This document shows, one piece after another, positions 40,606 to 49,279 of a stretch of 64,000 nucleotides of DNA. Position 1 is the first letter of the stretch; every line of letters begins with the position of its first letter. The notes under the pieces were generated by a model. The model was not told the origin of the DNA, made no database searches, and was given only the letters and a program-made list of their open reading frames with translations. Origin of the DNA: JBFLYH01 sp964630235. Its GTDB lineage: Bacteria > Oederibacteriota > JAAXVQ01 > JAUVAV01. The stretch is from positions 496,001 through 560,000 of the forward strand of contig CAZVUO010000001.1 in the NCBI GenBank assembly GCA_964630235.1, given 5' to 3'. The translations under genes and the position numbers were made by a program.

Positions 40606-40776
40606 ATGGCCATCGCGGTACGGTTCATCATCGGCGTGGGGCTGGGCGCGGCCGTTGGCTACGCCCTGCACCGCTTCATCGGCTGCGCCAGCGGCGCGTG
40701 TCCGATTTGGAGCTCCCCCTGGCTGGCGATGCTGTACGGCGGAGGGCTGGGCGCCCTGCTGGCCGCACACCAATAA
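40606..40776 (+). CDS. DUF6132-like small membrane protein
   Basis: Protein of 56 residues with two hydrophobic helices (about 3-22 and 37-54) joined by a short loop with two cysteines in 'FIGCASGACPIWSSPW'. This 'GC.SG.CPI...P' loop is typical of the small DUF6132 proteins often found beside thioredoxin genes. The ATG at 40606 has AGGAGG just before it and starts 9 bases after the trxA stop. Function is unknown; the cysteine pair suggests disulfide relay or metal contact. Confidence 0.82.
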   Translation: MAIAVRFIIGVGLGAAVGYALHRFIGCASGACPIWSSPWLAMLYGGGLGALLAAHQ

Positions 40777-40794
40777 TCTTTTAGGGGGAGAAGC

Positions 40795-41331
40795 ATGAAA
40801 AAAACCGTTATGATCGCCGTGTTACTGGCCGCGAGTTCGTGGTGGACCGGATGCCAGAGCGCAAGCCAGCCAGGGAGCGCGGAAGGGAACCGGGCAGCCG
40901 GGCTGGAATCCCAGGTGCTGCCGGATTTTGCGGTGCGCACATTCGACGGACAGAGCGTGCAGCTCGCGCAGTACCGGGGCAAGATCCTGATCCTCGACCT
41001 GTTCGCCACGTGGTGCCCGCCCTGCCGGATGGAGATCCCGTTTTTCGTCGAGCTGCAGGAGGAACACCGCGACGTGGTGGCCGTGGTGGGCCTGTCGTAT
41101 GACCAGGCTCCGGCCGAGCAGGTGAGGGCGTTTGCAAAGGAACTCAACGTCAACTATGATCTGTACTGGGGCAGCGAGGAGATCGCCCGGTTCGTCGGCT
41201 TGCGCGGCATTCCGCACACCCTGGTGCTCGACCAGGAAGGCCGCATTTATAAGAGCTATGTCGGCTACCGGCCTAAAACCGTGTTCGAGGCCGACATCGC
41301 CGCACTCAAGGCGCAGGACGCCCAACCGTGA
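40795..41331 (+). CDS. TlpA/ResA-like thioredoxin lipoprotein
   Basis: Periplasmic, membrane-anchored disulfide reductase of 178 residues. The lipoprotein signal ends in the lipobox 'WWTGC' with C20. The thioredoxin domain has 'LFATWCPPCRMEIPF' and the cis-Pro in 'LRGIPHTLVLD'. Such proteins keep periplasmic thiols reduced, for instance during cytochrome c maturation. GGGGGAG precedes the ATG. Its stop overlaps the next start (GTGA). The reductant may come through the upstream genes (inference). Confidence 0.92.
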   Translation: MKKTVMIAVLLAASSWWTGCQSASQPGSAEGNRAAGLESQVLPDFAVRTFDGQSVQLAQYRGKILILDLFATWCPPCRMEIPFFVELQEEHRDVVAVVGLSYDQAPAEQVRAFAKELNVNYDLYWGSEEIARFVGLRGIPHTLVLDQEGRIYKSYVGYRPKTVFEADIAALKAQDAQP

Positions 41332-41750
41332 GCGAACCGTCCTGCGCGCTGCCCACGCCGTCCAAGGAAGCGCTCGCCGCCCTGGCCGGCGTGCGCACCA
41401 TCGCCGTGGTCGGGTTGTCGCCCAATCCGGACCGGCCCTCCCACCAGATAGCGGAATTCCTGATCGGGCGGGGATATGAAGTGATCCCCATCCGGCCGGC
41501 GGTGGAAACCGTGCTTGGCCGCCAAGCCTATCCATCCCTGGCTGCGTACGGCCGGGCCGTGGACGTGGTTGATATTTTCCGCAAACCCGATGCCGTGCCC
41601 CAGATCGTGGATGAAGCTATCCGCCTGGGCTGTAAAGTGATCTGGATGCAGGAGGGGATCTCCCACCCGGAAGCCGCCCGCAAGGCCGAAACCGCGGGCC
41701 TCAAAGTCATCCAAAACAAATGCATCTATAAAGTACTGGCCGCCGCCTGA
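41328..41750 (+). CDS. CoA-binding domain protein (YccU-like)
   Basis: Rossmann-fold protein of 140 residues. Typical features are 'IAVVGLSPNPDRPSHQIAEF' for CoA binding, 'YEVIPIRPAVE', 'VDIFRKPDAVPQIVDEAI', 'IWMQEGISHPEAA' and 'VIQNKCIYKVL', all as in the YccU family. Its physiological role is not known. It begins with GTG at 41328, overlapping the TlpA-like stop by 4 bases, so it closes the redox operon. Confidence 0.93.
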   Translation: MSEPSCALPTPSKEALAALAGVRTIAVVGLSPNPDRPSHQIAEFLIGRGYEVIPIRPAVETVLGRQAYPSLAAYGRAVDVVDIFRKPDAVPQIVDEAIRLGCKVIWMQEGISHPEAARKAETAGLKVIQNKCIYKVLAAA

Positions 41751-41843
41751 CCCGTTCCGCCTGGCTTTTTCTCTCCTTGACTTTCGCCGCCGGGTCCATA
41801 TAGTTGGCGTATGATCACCACGTTCCAACCAGGAGGGAAAACC

Positions 41844-42275
41844 ATGTTCAAAGAGTTCAAGGAATTCGCGTTGAAGGGGAGTTTGGTTGATCTGGCCGTG
41901 GGGTTTATTTTGGGAGGCGCGTTCAGCAAGCTGGTGTCGTCCGTGGTGGCGGATATCATGATGCCGCCGATCGGCATGCTGTTGGGCAAGCTGGATTTTT
42001 CCAATTTGTTCCTCAGTCTGTCCGGAGAAGCCTACCCGTCGCTGGCCGCCGCCAAAGCCGCGGGCGCGGCCACCTTGAACTACGGCCTGTTCGTGAATCA
42101 GGTCATTGATTTCACCATCGTGGCCTTTGTGCTGTTTATCGTGATCAAGCAGGTGAACCGCCTGAAGCGCCAGCCCGCGCCAGCCGCGCCCACCACCAAG
42201 GAGTGCCCGTTCTGTCTCTCGAGCATCGCGATCAAAGCCACGCGCTGCCCGCACTGCACCTCGGAGATCAAGTAA
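41844..42275 (+). CDS. mscL: Large-conductance mechanosensitive channel with C-terminal zinc ribbon
   Basis: Inner-membrane channel of 143 residues that opens on osmotic downshock. TM1 region 'DLAVGFILGGAFSKLVSSVV', TM2 'IDFTIVAFVLFIVIKQV', and N-terminal 'MFKEFKEFALKG' are typical. After the cytoplasmic helix the protein ends in 'CPFCLSSIAIKATRCPHC', a double CxxC zinc-ribbon-like extension absent from E. coli MscL but present in many bacterial homologues. ATG 41844 is chosen because AGGAGGG precedes it. Confidence 0.95.
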   Translation: MFKEFKEFALKGSLVDLAVGFILGGAFSKLVSSVVADIMMPPIGMLLGKLDFSNLFLSLSGEAYPSLAAAKAAGAATLNYGLFVNQVIDFTIVAFVLFIVIKQVNRLKRQPAPAAPTTKECPFCLSSIAIKATRCPHCTSEIK

Positions 42276-42550
42276 CACCTGTCTGTTCCGGGCAGAGATG
42301 AAAAATCATCATGCGGACGGCGCCGGCGGCGAGCGCGCGGCGATAAACGGTTTGATTTGGCCGAGAAGCGTCCGATGACGGTTTTTGGTTGACCACGGCC
42401 GAGAAATGACGGAAAAACGTCGCTGTACAGCATCGGATCATTGCGAAAGCATTAAAAAACAATGCCGCCGCGTTTGGCAGGTTCCTTGCATATTCTCTAT
42501 CGTACGCGCTGATAGGGCACGCGTGATCTTGAAGACCGGAGGAAGGGACC

Positions 42551-43303
42551 ATGAAAAAATGGCTGGGTCTGGGCATGACCGCGGTTTTTATCGCGGGGCT
42601 GGCGTTTGCGGCCGGCAGCAACGCGTGGGCTGAGCGCAAGTTCAAACGGTCGGTGACGCGAACCGGGCCGGCCGGACGGAGCGCCACCACCACGCACGAG
42701 CACACCTTACAGCGCCAGGACGGAAAACTGGTGCGAGACACCACGCATACCGGCCCCAGGGGCAGACAGGCAATCTCGCACGCCGAGACCAAGAGGACCG
42801 AAGGCGGATTCGAGACCAATGCCACGACCACTGGCCCAGGCGGCCGGACCGCGACCCGCAATACCGTGGTGACCAAGACCGAGGATGGTTACAAAGCCTC
42901 GACCACGATCACGGGCGAGGATGGCAAGACCATTACCCGCGAGGGCGCGGGCAGTTATGATAAGGAAACCGGCACGTGGAACAAGCAAACAACCACGACC
43001 GGTCCAGGCGGACGCACGGTGAACCGCGACAAGGCCGTGCAAAAGACCGATACCGGCTTCCAGACACAGGAGACCATCACTGGACCTGGCGGCAGGGCCG
43101 CGGTCCGCGACACCTCGGTGACTAAAACCGAAGGCGGTTTTGCAGAGCAGACCACGGTCACCGGTCCGGGCGGCAGGACCGCGACCCGCGAGAGCCAGGG
43201 CGCATGGGACCCGGAAACGAAAACCTGGCGACGCCATTCCACCACCACGGGCCCGGGCGGCAGGAGCGTGGACACGGACGTGACCGTTGAGGAAGCGAAG
43301 TAA
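42551..43303 (+). CDS. Secreted protein of eight TGPGGR-type repeats
   Basis: Protein of 250 residues with a signal peptide ('LGLGMTAVFIAGLAFAAG', cleavage near 'NAWA'). The rest is about eight repeats of 22-34 residues centred on 'TTTGPGGRTATRE', each followed by a Thr/Lys/Gly-rich strand such as 'VTKTEGGF'. Some units carry 'GTWNKQ' or 'KTWRRH'. The regular Thr/Gly pattern suggests a beta-solenoid or amyloid-like fibre protein, but no family is recognised. GGAGG precedes the ATG; a 275-base non-coding stretch lies upstream and a strong terminator downstream, so it is monocistronic. Confidence 0.8.
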   Translation: MKKWLGLGMTAVFIAGLAFAAGSNAWAERKFKRSVTRTGPAGRSATTTHEHTLQRQDGKLVRDTTHTGPRGRQAISHAETKRTEGGFETNATTTGPGGRTATRNTVVTKTEDGYKASTTITGEDGKTITREGAGSYDKETGTWNKQTTTTGPGGRTVNRDKAVQKTDTGFQTQETITGPGGRAAVRDTSVTKTEGGFAEQTTVTGPGGRTATRESQGAWDPETKTWRRHSTTTGPGGRSVDTDVTVEEAK

Positions 43304-43327
43304 GACCGTCAGCAATAACATCCCCAG

Positions 43328-43362
43328 CCCCGGCCGCAAACGCGCGGCCGGGGTTTTTTTTT
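43328..43362 (+). terminator. Rho-independent terminator after the repeat protein
   Basis: Perfect 10-bp stem CCCCGGCCGC/GCGGCCGGGG with loop AAACGC, followed by nine T (43354-43362). It lies 24 bases behind the stop codon. Confidence 0.95.
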
Positions 43363-43456
43363 CGGCTGTCAGGGCGCGCACGGCAATCCGCCTTGACACC
43401 CTGTGCCTCTGGATGATACCATTTCCGTTAAAATCACTATATTTTAAGGAAATTTC

Positions 43457-44329
43457 ATGCGCGGTCTGAAAGCGTTCCTCCAGCTCATCCGCCCCAAGCA
43501 GTGGACCAAGAACCTGGTTGTGTTCGCGGGTCTGGTGTTCTCCTCCAACCTGCTGGACGCTTCCCGGTTTATCCAGGTGTTGCAGTTGTTCGTGATCTTT
43601 TGCCTGGCCGCCGGAGCGGTGTATGTTTTCAACGACTGGAAGGACCTTCCCAGCGATCGCCTGCATCCCCAGAAGAAGCTCCGCCCTCTGGCCGCCAAGG
43701 CCATCACGCCCGGCGCGGCCCTCAGCGGCGCGCTGCTCCTGCTGGCCGTGAGCCTGGCCTGGAGCGCGGCCCTCTCGCCGCTCATGCTCGGCGTGGTGCT
43801 GCTGTACCTGGCGCTGAACGCGGCCTACTCCCTGGGATTGAAGAACGTGGTGCTGCTCGACGTTTTCACCGTGACCGCGGGGTTCGTGCTGCGGGCCGCG
43901 GCCGGCGCCTGGCTGATCCAGGTGCCGATCTCCAGCTGGCTCCTGATCGTGACCACGCTGCTGTCGTTGTTCCTCGGGTTCGCCAAGCGCCGCCACGAAC
44001 TGCTGATTCTGGGCGAGCGCGCGGCCCAGCACCGCCGCTCCCTGGGTGAGTACTCGGCCCAGCTGCTGGACCAGGTCATGGGCGTGGTGGCCTCGGCCAC
44101 GATCATTTCCTACTGCCTGTACGCGGCCACGTCGTCCACGGCGCGGGAATACCATGACCTGATGCTGACCGTGCCCTTCGTGCTCTACGGCGTGCTCCGC
44201 TACCTGTATCTGGTCTATCAAAAAAACCAGGGCGGCGCGCCCGAGCTGATCCTGCTGCGCGACCGGCCCATGCTGGTGACCATCCTGCTCTGGGTCCTGA
44301 CCGTGGGACTCATCCTGTATTCAAAATAA
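43457..44329 (+). CDS. UbiA-family transferase, decaprenyl-phosphate phosphoribosyltransferase-like
   Basis: Integral membrane enzyme of 290 residues with about eight helices. The metal/diphosphate motif is 'NDWKDLPSDR' followed by 'HPQKKLRPLAAKAI', close to the UbiA subgroup that makes polyprenylphosphoryl-phosphoribose (the first step to polyprenyl-P-arabinose). The second Asp-rich loop is weaker ('SLGEYSAQLLDQV'). It would supply a lipid-linked pentose on the membrane. The next gene starts 3 bases later and is a GT-C-like membrane protein, a natural user of such a donor (inference). TTGACA lies at 43393-43398. Confidence 0.85.
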   Translation: MRGLKAFLQLIRPKQWTKNLVVFAGLVFSSNLLDASRFIQVLQLFVIFCLAAGAVYVFNDWKDLPSDRLHPQKKLRPLAAKAITPGAALSGALLLLAVSLAWSAALSPLMLGVVLLYLALNAAYSLGLKNVVLLDVFTVTAGFVLRAAAGAWLIQVPISSWLLIVTTLLSLFLGFAKRRHELLILGERAAQHRRSLGEYSAQLLDQVMGVVASATIISYCLYAATSSTAREYHDLMLTVPFVLYGVLRYLYLVYQKNQGGAPELILLRDRPMLVTILLWVLTVGLILYSK

Positions 44330-44332
44330 TCC

Positions 44333-47300
44333 ATGGCAACCCGCAAACCCGACCGATCTCGCGTGAAACGTGGAAGCCGCGGCGTCCGCCGGCCGGCAGG
44401 TTGGTTGGCGGCGTGGCGCGGCCGTGTCCGCTCCGCCTGGAACGCCTGGAAAGAAAAACTGGCCAGCCAGCCGGAGCTGTTATGGCTGGCCGGGATCCTG
44501 GCCGCGGCCGCGGTGCTGCGTTTCCTGCGGCCGGACTGGTACGTGGACCGGCAGTTCCACCCGGACGAGCGCTGGATCTTCGGCGTGGTCAGCCAGCTCT
44601 CCTATCCTCAGGAGCCGACCGGCCTGCAGTACGGCACCTTCCCGCTGTACCTGCTGGCCATTATCAAGGACGCGGTCAGCACGGTGGCCGGATGGTTCGG
44701 TCATTTCGATTCCAACCGCTTTGTGATCTGGGCCGGCCGCATGCTCTCCGGCGCGTTCGATCTCGGCACGATCGTCTTGACCTATCTGCTGGGCCGGCGT
44801 CTGGCGCCGCGCGGGCAGGACCGCTGGGTCGGGCTCCTGGCCGCGGCCTTTCTCGCGTTCACGGTGCTCAATATCCAGATGGCGCATTTCTTCGTGGTGG
44901 ACGTGCCGCTCGGGTTCCTGGTGGCTGCCACGCTGTACTGGTCCGTGCGCCTGGCGGCTGAAGGCGGCCGGCAGGCGTACGTGCTGACCGGCATTTTCCT
45001 CGGCCTGGCCGCGGCCACCAAAACCAGCGCCGCCCCCCTGATCGTGTCCGTCGGGCTCGGGCACCTGTTCGGTCTGCTCCAGGCCGCTCCGGCTGTCCGG
45101 CGGCAGCGCTGGCAGGACTTGGCCTGGGCGGCCGGCGCCGGCGCCTTGAGCTTCTTCCTCGCCATGCCGTACGCGCTCCTGGACTGGGACAAGTTCTGGA
45201 CCAACCAGAACGAGCAGCGCCGCATCCTGGTGACCGGCCTGGCGGACGTGCCGTACAACCGGCAGTACCTCAAAACGATCCCCTATATCTATTTCATCAA
45301 GCAAATGCTTTCTTACACCGCGGGCTGGACCCTGGGCCTGATCGGGCTGGCGGCTTTCCTGGCTTATCCCGTGATCGGGCTGGTCCAGTCCGGCCGGCTG
45401 GCGCTGCGGCGGCAATGGCAGGCAGTGCGGGCCCTGCTCCTGCGCCACAGCGCGTGGTGGATCGTGCTGGGGTTCGCGGTCGTGTATTTCGCGGTGGTCG
45501 GCATGTCCTTCGCCAAGTTCAACCGCTACCTGCTGCCGCTCACCCCGGTTTTCGCGCTGCTGGCCAGCCACGCCCTGATCGGCCTGCGCCAGCGCCTGCC
45601 CAAGGGTTGGCCGCGCCAGGCGGCCGCGGCCGGCATCGGCCTGGTGCTGGCAGGCACCGTGTTCTGGGCCCTGGCGTTTTCTTCCATCTACCGGCACGCG
45701 CACCCGTGGATTGCCGCCAGCCGCTGGATCCAGGAGAACCTGCCGGCCGTGACCGTGGAGAACGGCCTGACCCGGCCCACGGCGATCCTCAACGAGGAAT
45801 GGGGGGACGACCTGCCCACGCACGTGGCGGGTCTGCATCCCAAGACCTTCCGCATGAACAAGCTGGCCGTGCAGGAGCCGGATACGCCGCGCAAGCGCGA
45901 GATGATCCTCGCCGCGCTCGCGTCCAACGACCTGATCGTCATGGCCGACACGCGGGCGCACGCCGTGTACCGCCGTCTGCCTGAGCGCTACCCCATTAAC
46001 GCGGCCTACTACGAGCTGATGTTCGAGGAACAGCTGGGGTTCACGCTGGCCGCGGAGTTCAGCAATTACCCCGCCCTGTTCGGCCGCGTGTTCGCGGACG
46101 ACCGCGCGGACGAAAGCTTCACGCTCTATGACCATCCGCACGTCTATCTGTTCCAGCGGCAGTCGCCGGCCCTGGAGCCCGCGGAACAAGCCCGGCGTTT
46201 GGACGCGCGCATCGCCGAGATCCAGCGGCGGCTGGCCGTCCGCGCGCCGGCCCCGGCCCGTGCGCCGAAACCCGCGGCCGGCCCGGCCGCAACCGGCGAA
46301 TTGCCCACGGTGGTCAACCGCAACATCGGCGCATCCCAGGGACGGCCGGTTTTCGTTTTGGGCAAGCTGAACGGGTTCACCGCGAGCCTGGCCTGGCTGC
46401 TCTTGGTGGAGTTCATCGGGATCCTGGCCCTGCCGCTGTGCCTCAGCCTGTTCCCGCGTCTCCCGGATTCGGGCATGGCCCTGGCCAAGATCGTGGGCAC
46501 CTTGGTGTTCACCTGGTTGGTCTGGATGCTGGTCTCCACCGGATTGGCCCGCCACCTGCAGAGCACTTCGCTGCTGGTGCTCCTGGTACTGGCCGCGGTG
46601 GCGCTGTTGTGGGCCAACCACCGCCGGGCGGAGATCCGCGAGTTCATCCGCTTGCGCGGCCGGGCGTGGCTGGCGGCCGAGGCCGTGTTTCTGCTGGCGT
46701 TTTCCCTGTACCTCGTGACCAAGTTGTACAACCCGGACATCAAAAATCCCTTTGGCCAGGGTTACAACGGCGGCGGCGAGCCCATGGGCGTGACCTTCCT
46801 GTCCGCGGTGTACCAGAGCGTCCACTTTCCGCCCTATGATCCGTGGCTGTCCGGCTACAGCATCAACTACTATTATTACGGCCAGGTGATCCTCGGCATC
46901 CTGGCCAAAACCGTGGGCGTGCCGCCCCAGTGGGCGTACCATATTTGCCTGTCTTTGTTGTTCGCGCTGACCTTCACGGGCGTGTACGGCTTGGGCGCGG
47001 CGCTCACCGGCAAGCGGCGCTGGGGGCTGGTGGCGGCCGCGGCCGCGCTGCTGGCTGGCAACCTGCACACGCTGTTCTATCTGCTCGAACCCGTGAACCG
47101 CGCCTGGCACGTGGGCGATCTCTGGGCCAACCTGGGCCGGGTGGTCTCCGAAACCCTGCGGCACGCGGGCCGGTTCGAGTTCATCTGGAACCCGACGCGC
47201 CTGATCAAGGGAACGATCAACGAGATGCCCTGGTTCTCGTTTTTATACGGCGACCTGCACGCGCACATCATCGCCATGCCGTACTCGCTGCCGCTGATCG

Positions 47301-48928
47301 GCTGGGGCTTGAACCTGCTCTTGCCGTCGCGCGAGCGCAGCCTGCTCCTGGAAGCGCCCGGCCGCACGGGCACGGAGCGCGGATTGGCGTTCTTCGTGAC
47401 CGCGCTCACGCTCGGCGCCCTCTCCGCGATCAACACCTGGAATTTCCCGCCCTACGCCCTGCTGTGCCTGGGCGTGCTGGTGGCCAAGACCTTCGAGGGG
47501 CGCCGCCCGGGGCGCGCGTTCCCGTGGGCCGCGCTGGGCGGGGCGGGCCTGGCCTGGCTGCGTTTGGTGGTGGGCGGGCTCGCGCTCATGTTCTTCTTCC
47601 ACTGGAACTTCAAGCCCCAGTCCACGTCCCTGGCCTGGGTCAACCCCGCGGTCCGCACTCCGCTCAAGGAGTTTTTGGAATTCTTCGGGCTGGTCGTGCT
47701 GGTGGCCGTGACCTACTGGGCCCAGCGCCTTATTCCCCTGGCCCAGCGCCAGCTCGCGCGCTGGGGCTGGGCCAGCCGTTCGCGCACGTCCTGGTGGGAG
47801 CGGCTGCGGCGCGTGGCGGCCGCCGTATGGGCCAAGCATCCCGCGGCCCTGTATGCCGCGCTCTCCGGGCTGGTGGTTCTGCTTGTGCTGCTCTTGTTCG
47901 ACCAGGTCCTGCTCGCGGTCCTGTCGCTCCTGTTCCTGACCGCGGCCGCCTTCCTGGTCTGGCAGCCGCTTTCGCCCCAGCTGCGCCTGACCATGCTGCT
48001 GGCCACCCTGGGCCTGGCCGTGGTCTGGGGCTGCGAGCTGGTGCACGTGCGCGACTTCATGGGCGTGGGCGGGGACATGAGCCGCATGAACACGGTGTTC
48101 AAGTTCTACATGGTGGTCTGGATCTATTTCGCCCTGGTGGCCGCGAGCCTGCTGGCCCAGCTCTTTCCCGGCACCCGCGAGGAAGGGAAGCGCTGGCGCG
48201 CGTTGTTCGGGAACGGGCGCTGGTGGCAGCTCGCGCTCGGGGCCGCGGGCGTGCTGGTCCTCTGGGCCGCGGCCAACTACCTTCAGGAGACCGAGGGCGG
48301 AAGCTGGCTCGCCTGGGCGCTGGCCGCAAGCATTTTAGGCGCGCCCCTGGCGTGGGCCTTGTGGCCCCGGCACCCCTGGAGCCGGGGCGCGTGGGCGGCG
48401 GTCCTGGCGGGCGTGGTGCTGGTGGTGTCCCTGTACGCGCCCATCTCCCTCTACAACCGCATGCGGCTGTGCTCCAATTTCCAGCGGCCGACCCTGGACG
48501 GCTTCGCGTACCTGCGCAACCTGCTCAGCGCCGAAGCCCCGGCCTTGGAGTGGCTGAGGAAAAACGTGGACCGGACGCAGGTGGTGCTGGAAGCGCCGGG
48601 CGTGCGGGGCTACAATTGCTTCGACACGCGCGTGGCCATCTTCACCGGCCTGCCCACCCTGATCGGCTGGGTCGGCCAGGAGGAACAGATGCGCTACCAG
48701 CCCGAACTGACCGGCAGCCACACCCGCGACGCGGACGCGATCTACTCCACCCTGGACCCGAACCTGGCCCTGCGGCTCCTGGAACGCTACCGTGTAAGCT
48801 ACGTGTTCGTGGGCGAGAACGAGCGCCGGGCCTATTCCGGCCCGGGTTTGGAAAAGTTCAACGGCCTGCTGGACCTGGTGTACGACCAGCAGGGCGTGCG
48901 CATTTACCGCACCCGAGGAGGAAAGTGA
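44333..48928 (+). CDS. Giant membrane glycosyltransferase-like fusion (GT39/ArnT-like plus DUF2298 'YYY' domain)
   Basis: Protein of 1531 residues with more than 20 hydrophobic segments. The N-terminal half (about 40-620) looks like a GT-C enzyme of the dolichyl-P-mannosyl/ArnT type: an early luminal acidic motif 'YVDRQFHPDERWIFG' and many helices. A Pro/Ala-rich linker (about 640-665) leads to the C-terminal half, which matches DUF2298: 'NGGGEPMGVTFL', 'YSINYYYYGQVILG' and 'EMPWFSFLYGDLHAHIIAM'. Both halves probably transfer sugars from lipid carriers outside the membrane. No Shine-Dalgarno is visible; coupling to the UbiA-like gene is likely. Confidence 0.85.
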   Translation: MATRKPDRSRVKRGSRGVRRPAGWLAAWRGRVRSAWNAWKEKLASQPELLWLAGILAAAAVLRFLRPDWYVDRQFHPDERWIFGVVSQLSYPQEPTGLQYGTFPLYLLAIIKDAVSTVAGWFGHFDSNRFVIWAGRMLSGAFDLGTIVLTYLLGRRLAPRGQDRWVGLLAAAFLAFTVLNIQMAHFFVVDVPLGFLVAATLYWSVRLAAEGGRQAYVLTGIFLGLAAATKTSAAPLIVSVGLGHLFGLLQAAPAVRRQRWQDLAWAAGAGALSFFLAMPYALLDWDKFWTNQNEQRRILVTGLADVPYNRQYLKTIPYIYFIKQMLSYTAGWTLGLIGLAAFLAYPVIGLVQSGRLALRRQWQAVRALLLRHSAWWIVLGFAVVYFAVVGMSFAKFNRYLLPLTPVFALLASHALIGLRQRLPKGWPRQAAAAGIGLVLAGTVFWALAFSSIYRHAHPWIAASRWIQENLPAVTVENGLTRPTAILNEEWGDDLPTHVAGLHPKTFRMNKLAVQEPDTPRKREMILAALASNDLIVMADTRAHAVYRRLPERYPINAAYYELMFEEQLGFTLAAEFSNYPALFGRVFADDRADESFTLYDHPHVYLFQRQSPALEPAEQARRLDARIAEIQRRLAVRAPAPARAPKPAAGPAATGELPTVVNRNIGASQGRPVFVLGKLNGFTASLAWLLLVEFIGILALPLCLSLFPRLPDSGMALAKIVGTLVFTWLVWMLVSTGLARHLQSTSLLVLLVLAAVALLWANHRRAEIREFIRLRGRAWLAAEAVFLLAFSLYLVTKLYNPDIKNPFGQGYNGGGEPMGVTFLSAVYQSVHFPPYDPWLSGYSINYYYYGQVILGILAKTVGVPPQWAYHICLSLLFALTFTGVYGLGAALTGKRRWGLVAAAAALLAGNLHTLFYLLEPVNRAWHVGDLWANLGRVVSETLRHAGRFEFIWNPTRLIKGTINEMPWFSFLYGDLHAHIIAMPYSLPLIGWGLNLLLPSRERSLLLEAPGRTGTERGLAFFVTALTLGALSAINTWNFPPYALLCLGVLVAKTFEGRRPGRAFPWAALGGAGLAWLRLVVGGLALMFFFHWNFKPQSTSLAWVNPAVRTPLKEFLEFFGLVVLVAVTYWAQRLIPLAQRQLARWGWASRSRTSWWERLRRVAAAVWAKHPAALYAALSGLVVLLVLLLFDQVLLAVLSLLFLTAAAFLVWQPLSPQLRLTMLLATLGLAVVWGCELVHVRDFMGVGGDMSRMNTVFKFYMVVWIYFALVAASLLAQLFPGTREEGKRWRALFGNGRWWQLALGAAGVLVLWAAANYLQETEGGSWLAWALAASILGAPLAWALWPRHPWSRGAWAAVLAGVVLVVSLYAPISLYNRMRLCSNFQRPTLDGFAYLRNLLSAEAPALEWLRKNVDRTQVVLEAPGVRGYNCFDTRVAIFTGLPTLIGWVGQEEQMRYQPELTGSHTRDADAIYSTLDPNLALRLLERYRVSYVFVGENERRAYSGPGLEKFNGLLDLVYDQQGVRIYRTRGGK

Positions 48929-48929
48929 C

Positions 48930-49259
48930 ATGAACAAACCCAAGACCCCTGAATCCGCTCCAGGGCAGCCGCAGCCGGGGCTGCAGCTCCAGGTGGAGAT
49001 TGACGAAGCGACGTCCCAAGGCGCGTACGTCAACCTGGCCCTGGTCGCGCACAACGCCACGGAGTTCGTGATGGACTTCATATTCGTCCAGCCCCAGCAG
49101 CCCAAGGCCAAGGTGCGCGCGCGCGTGATCAGCTCGCCCGGCCACACCAAACGCTTCCTGCGGGCGCTCACCGAAAACGTGACCCGCTATGAGCAGGTGT
49201 TCGGCGAGATCAAGGAAGCCGCGGGCGGGCCGGAAGCGCACCAGATCAAGCTCCATTGA
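48930..49259 (+). CDS. DUF3467 family protein
   Basis: Small cytosolic protein of 109 residues. Core sequence 'AYVNLALVAHNATEFVMDFI' and 'VQPQQPKAKVRARVISSPGH' followed by 'TKRFLRALTENVTRYEQVFG' matches DUF3467. The N-terminus is Pro/Gln-rich and probably disordered. Function is unknown. AGGAGGAAAG at the end of the previous gene serves as ribosome site. It lies between the giant membrane protein and a metallophosphoesterase, tightly packed with both. Confidence 0.88.
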   Translation: MNKPKTPESAPGQPQPGLQLQVEIDEATSQGAYVNLALVAHNATEFVMDFIFVQPQQPKAKVRARVISSPGHTKRFLRALTENVTRYEQVFGEIKEAAGGPEAHQIKLH

Positions 49260-49279
49260 GCCCGGAGGCTCTTTCGCCG

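Noticed and set aside
44480..47164. 894-codon frame opposite the giant membrane protein gene
   Set aside because: Low-complexity His/Gln/Arg-rich translation typical of an antisense shadow.
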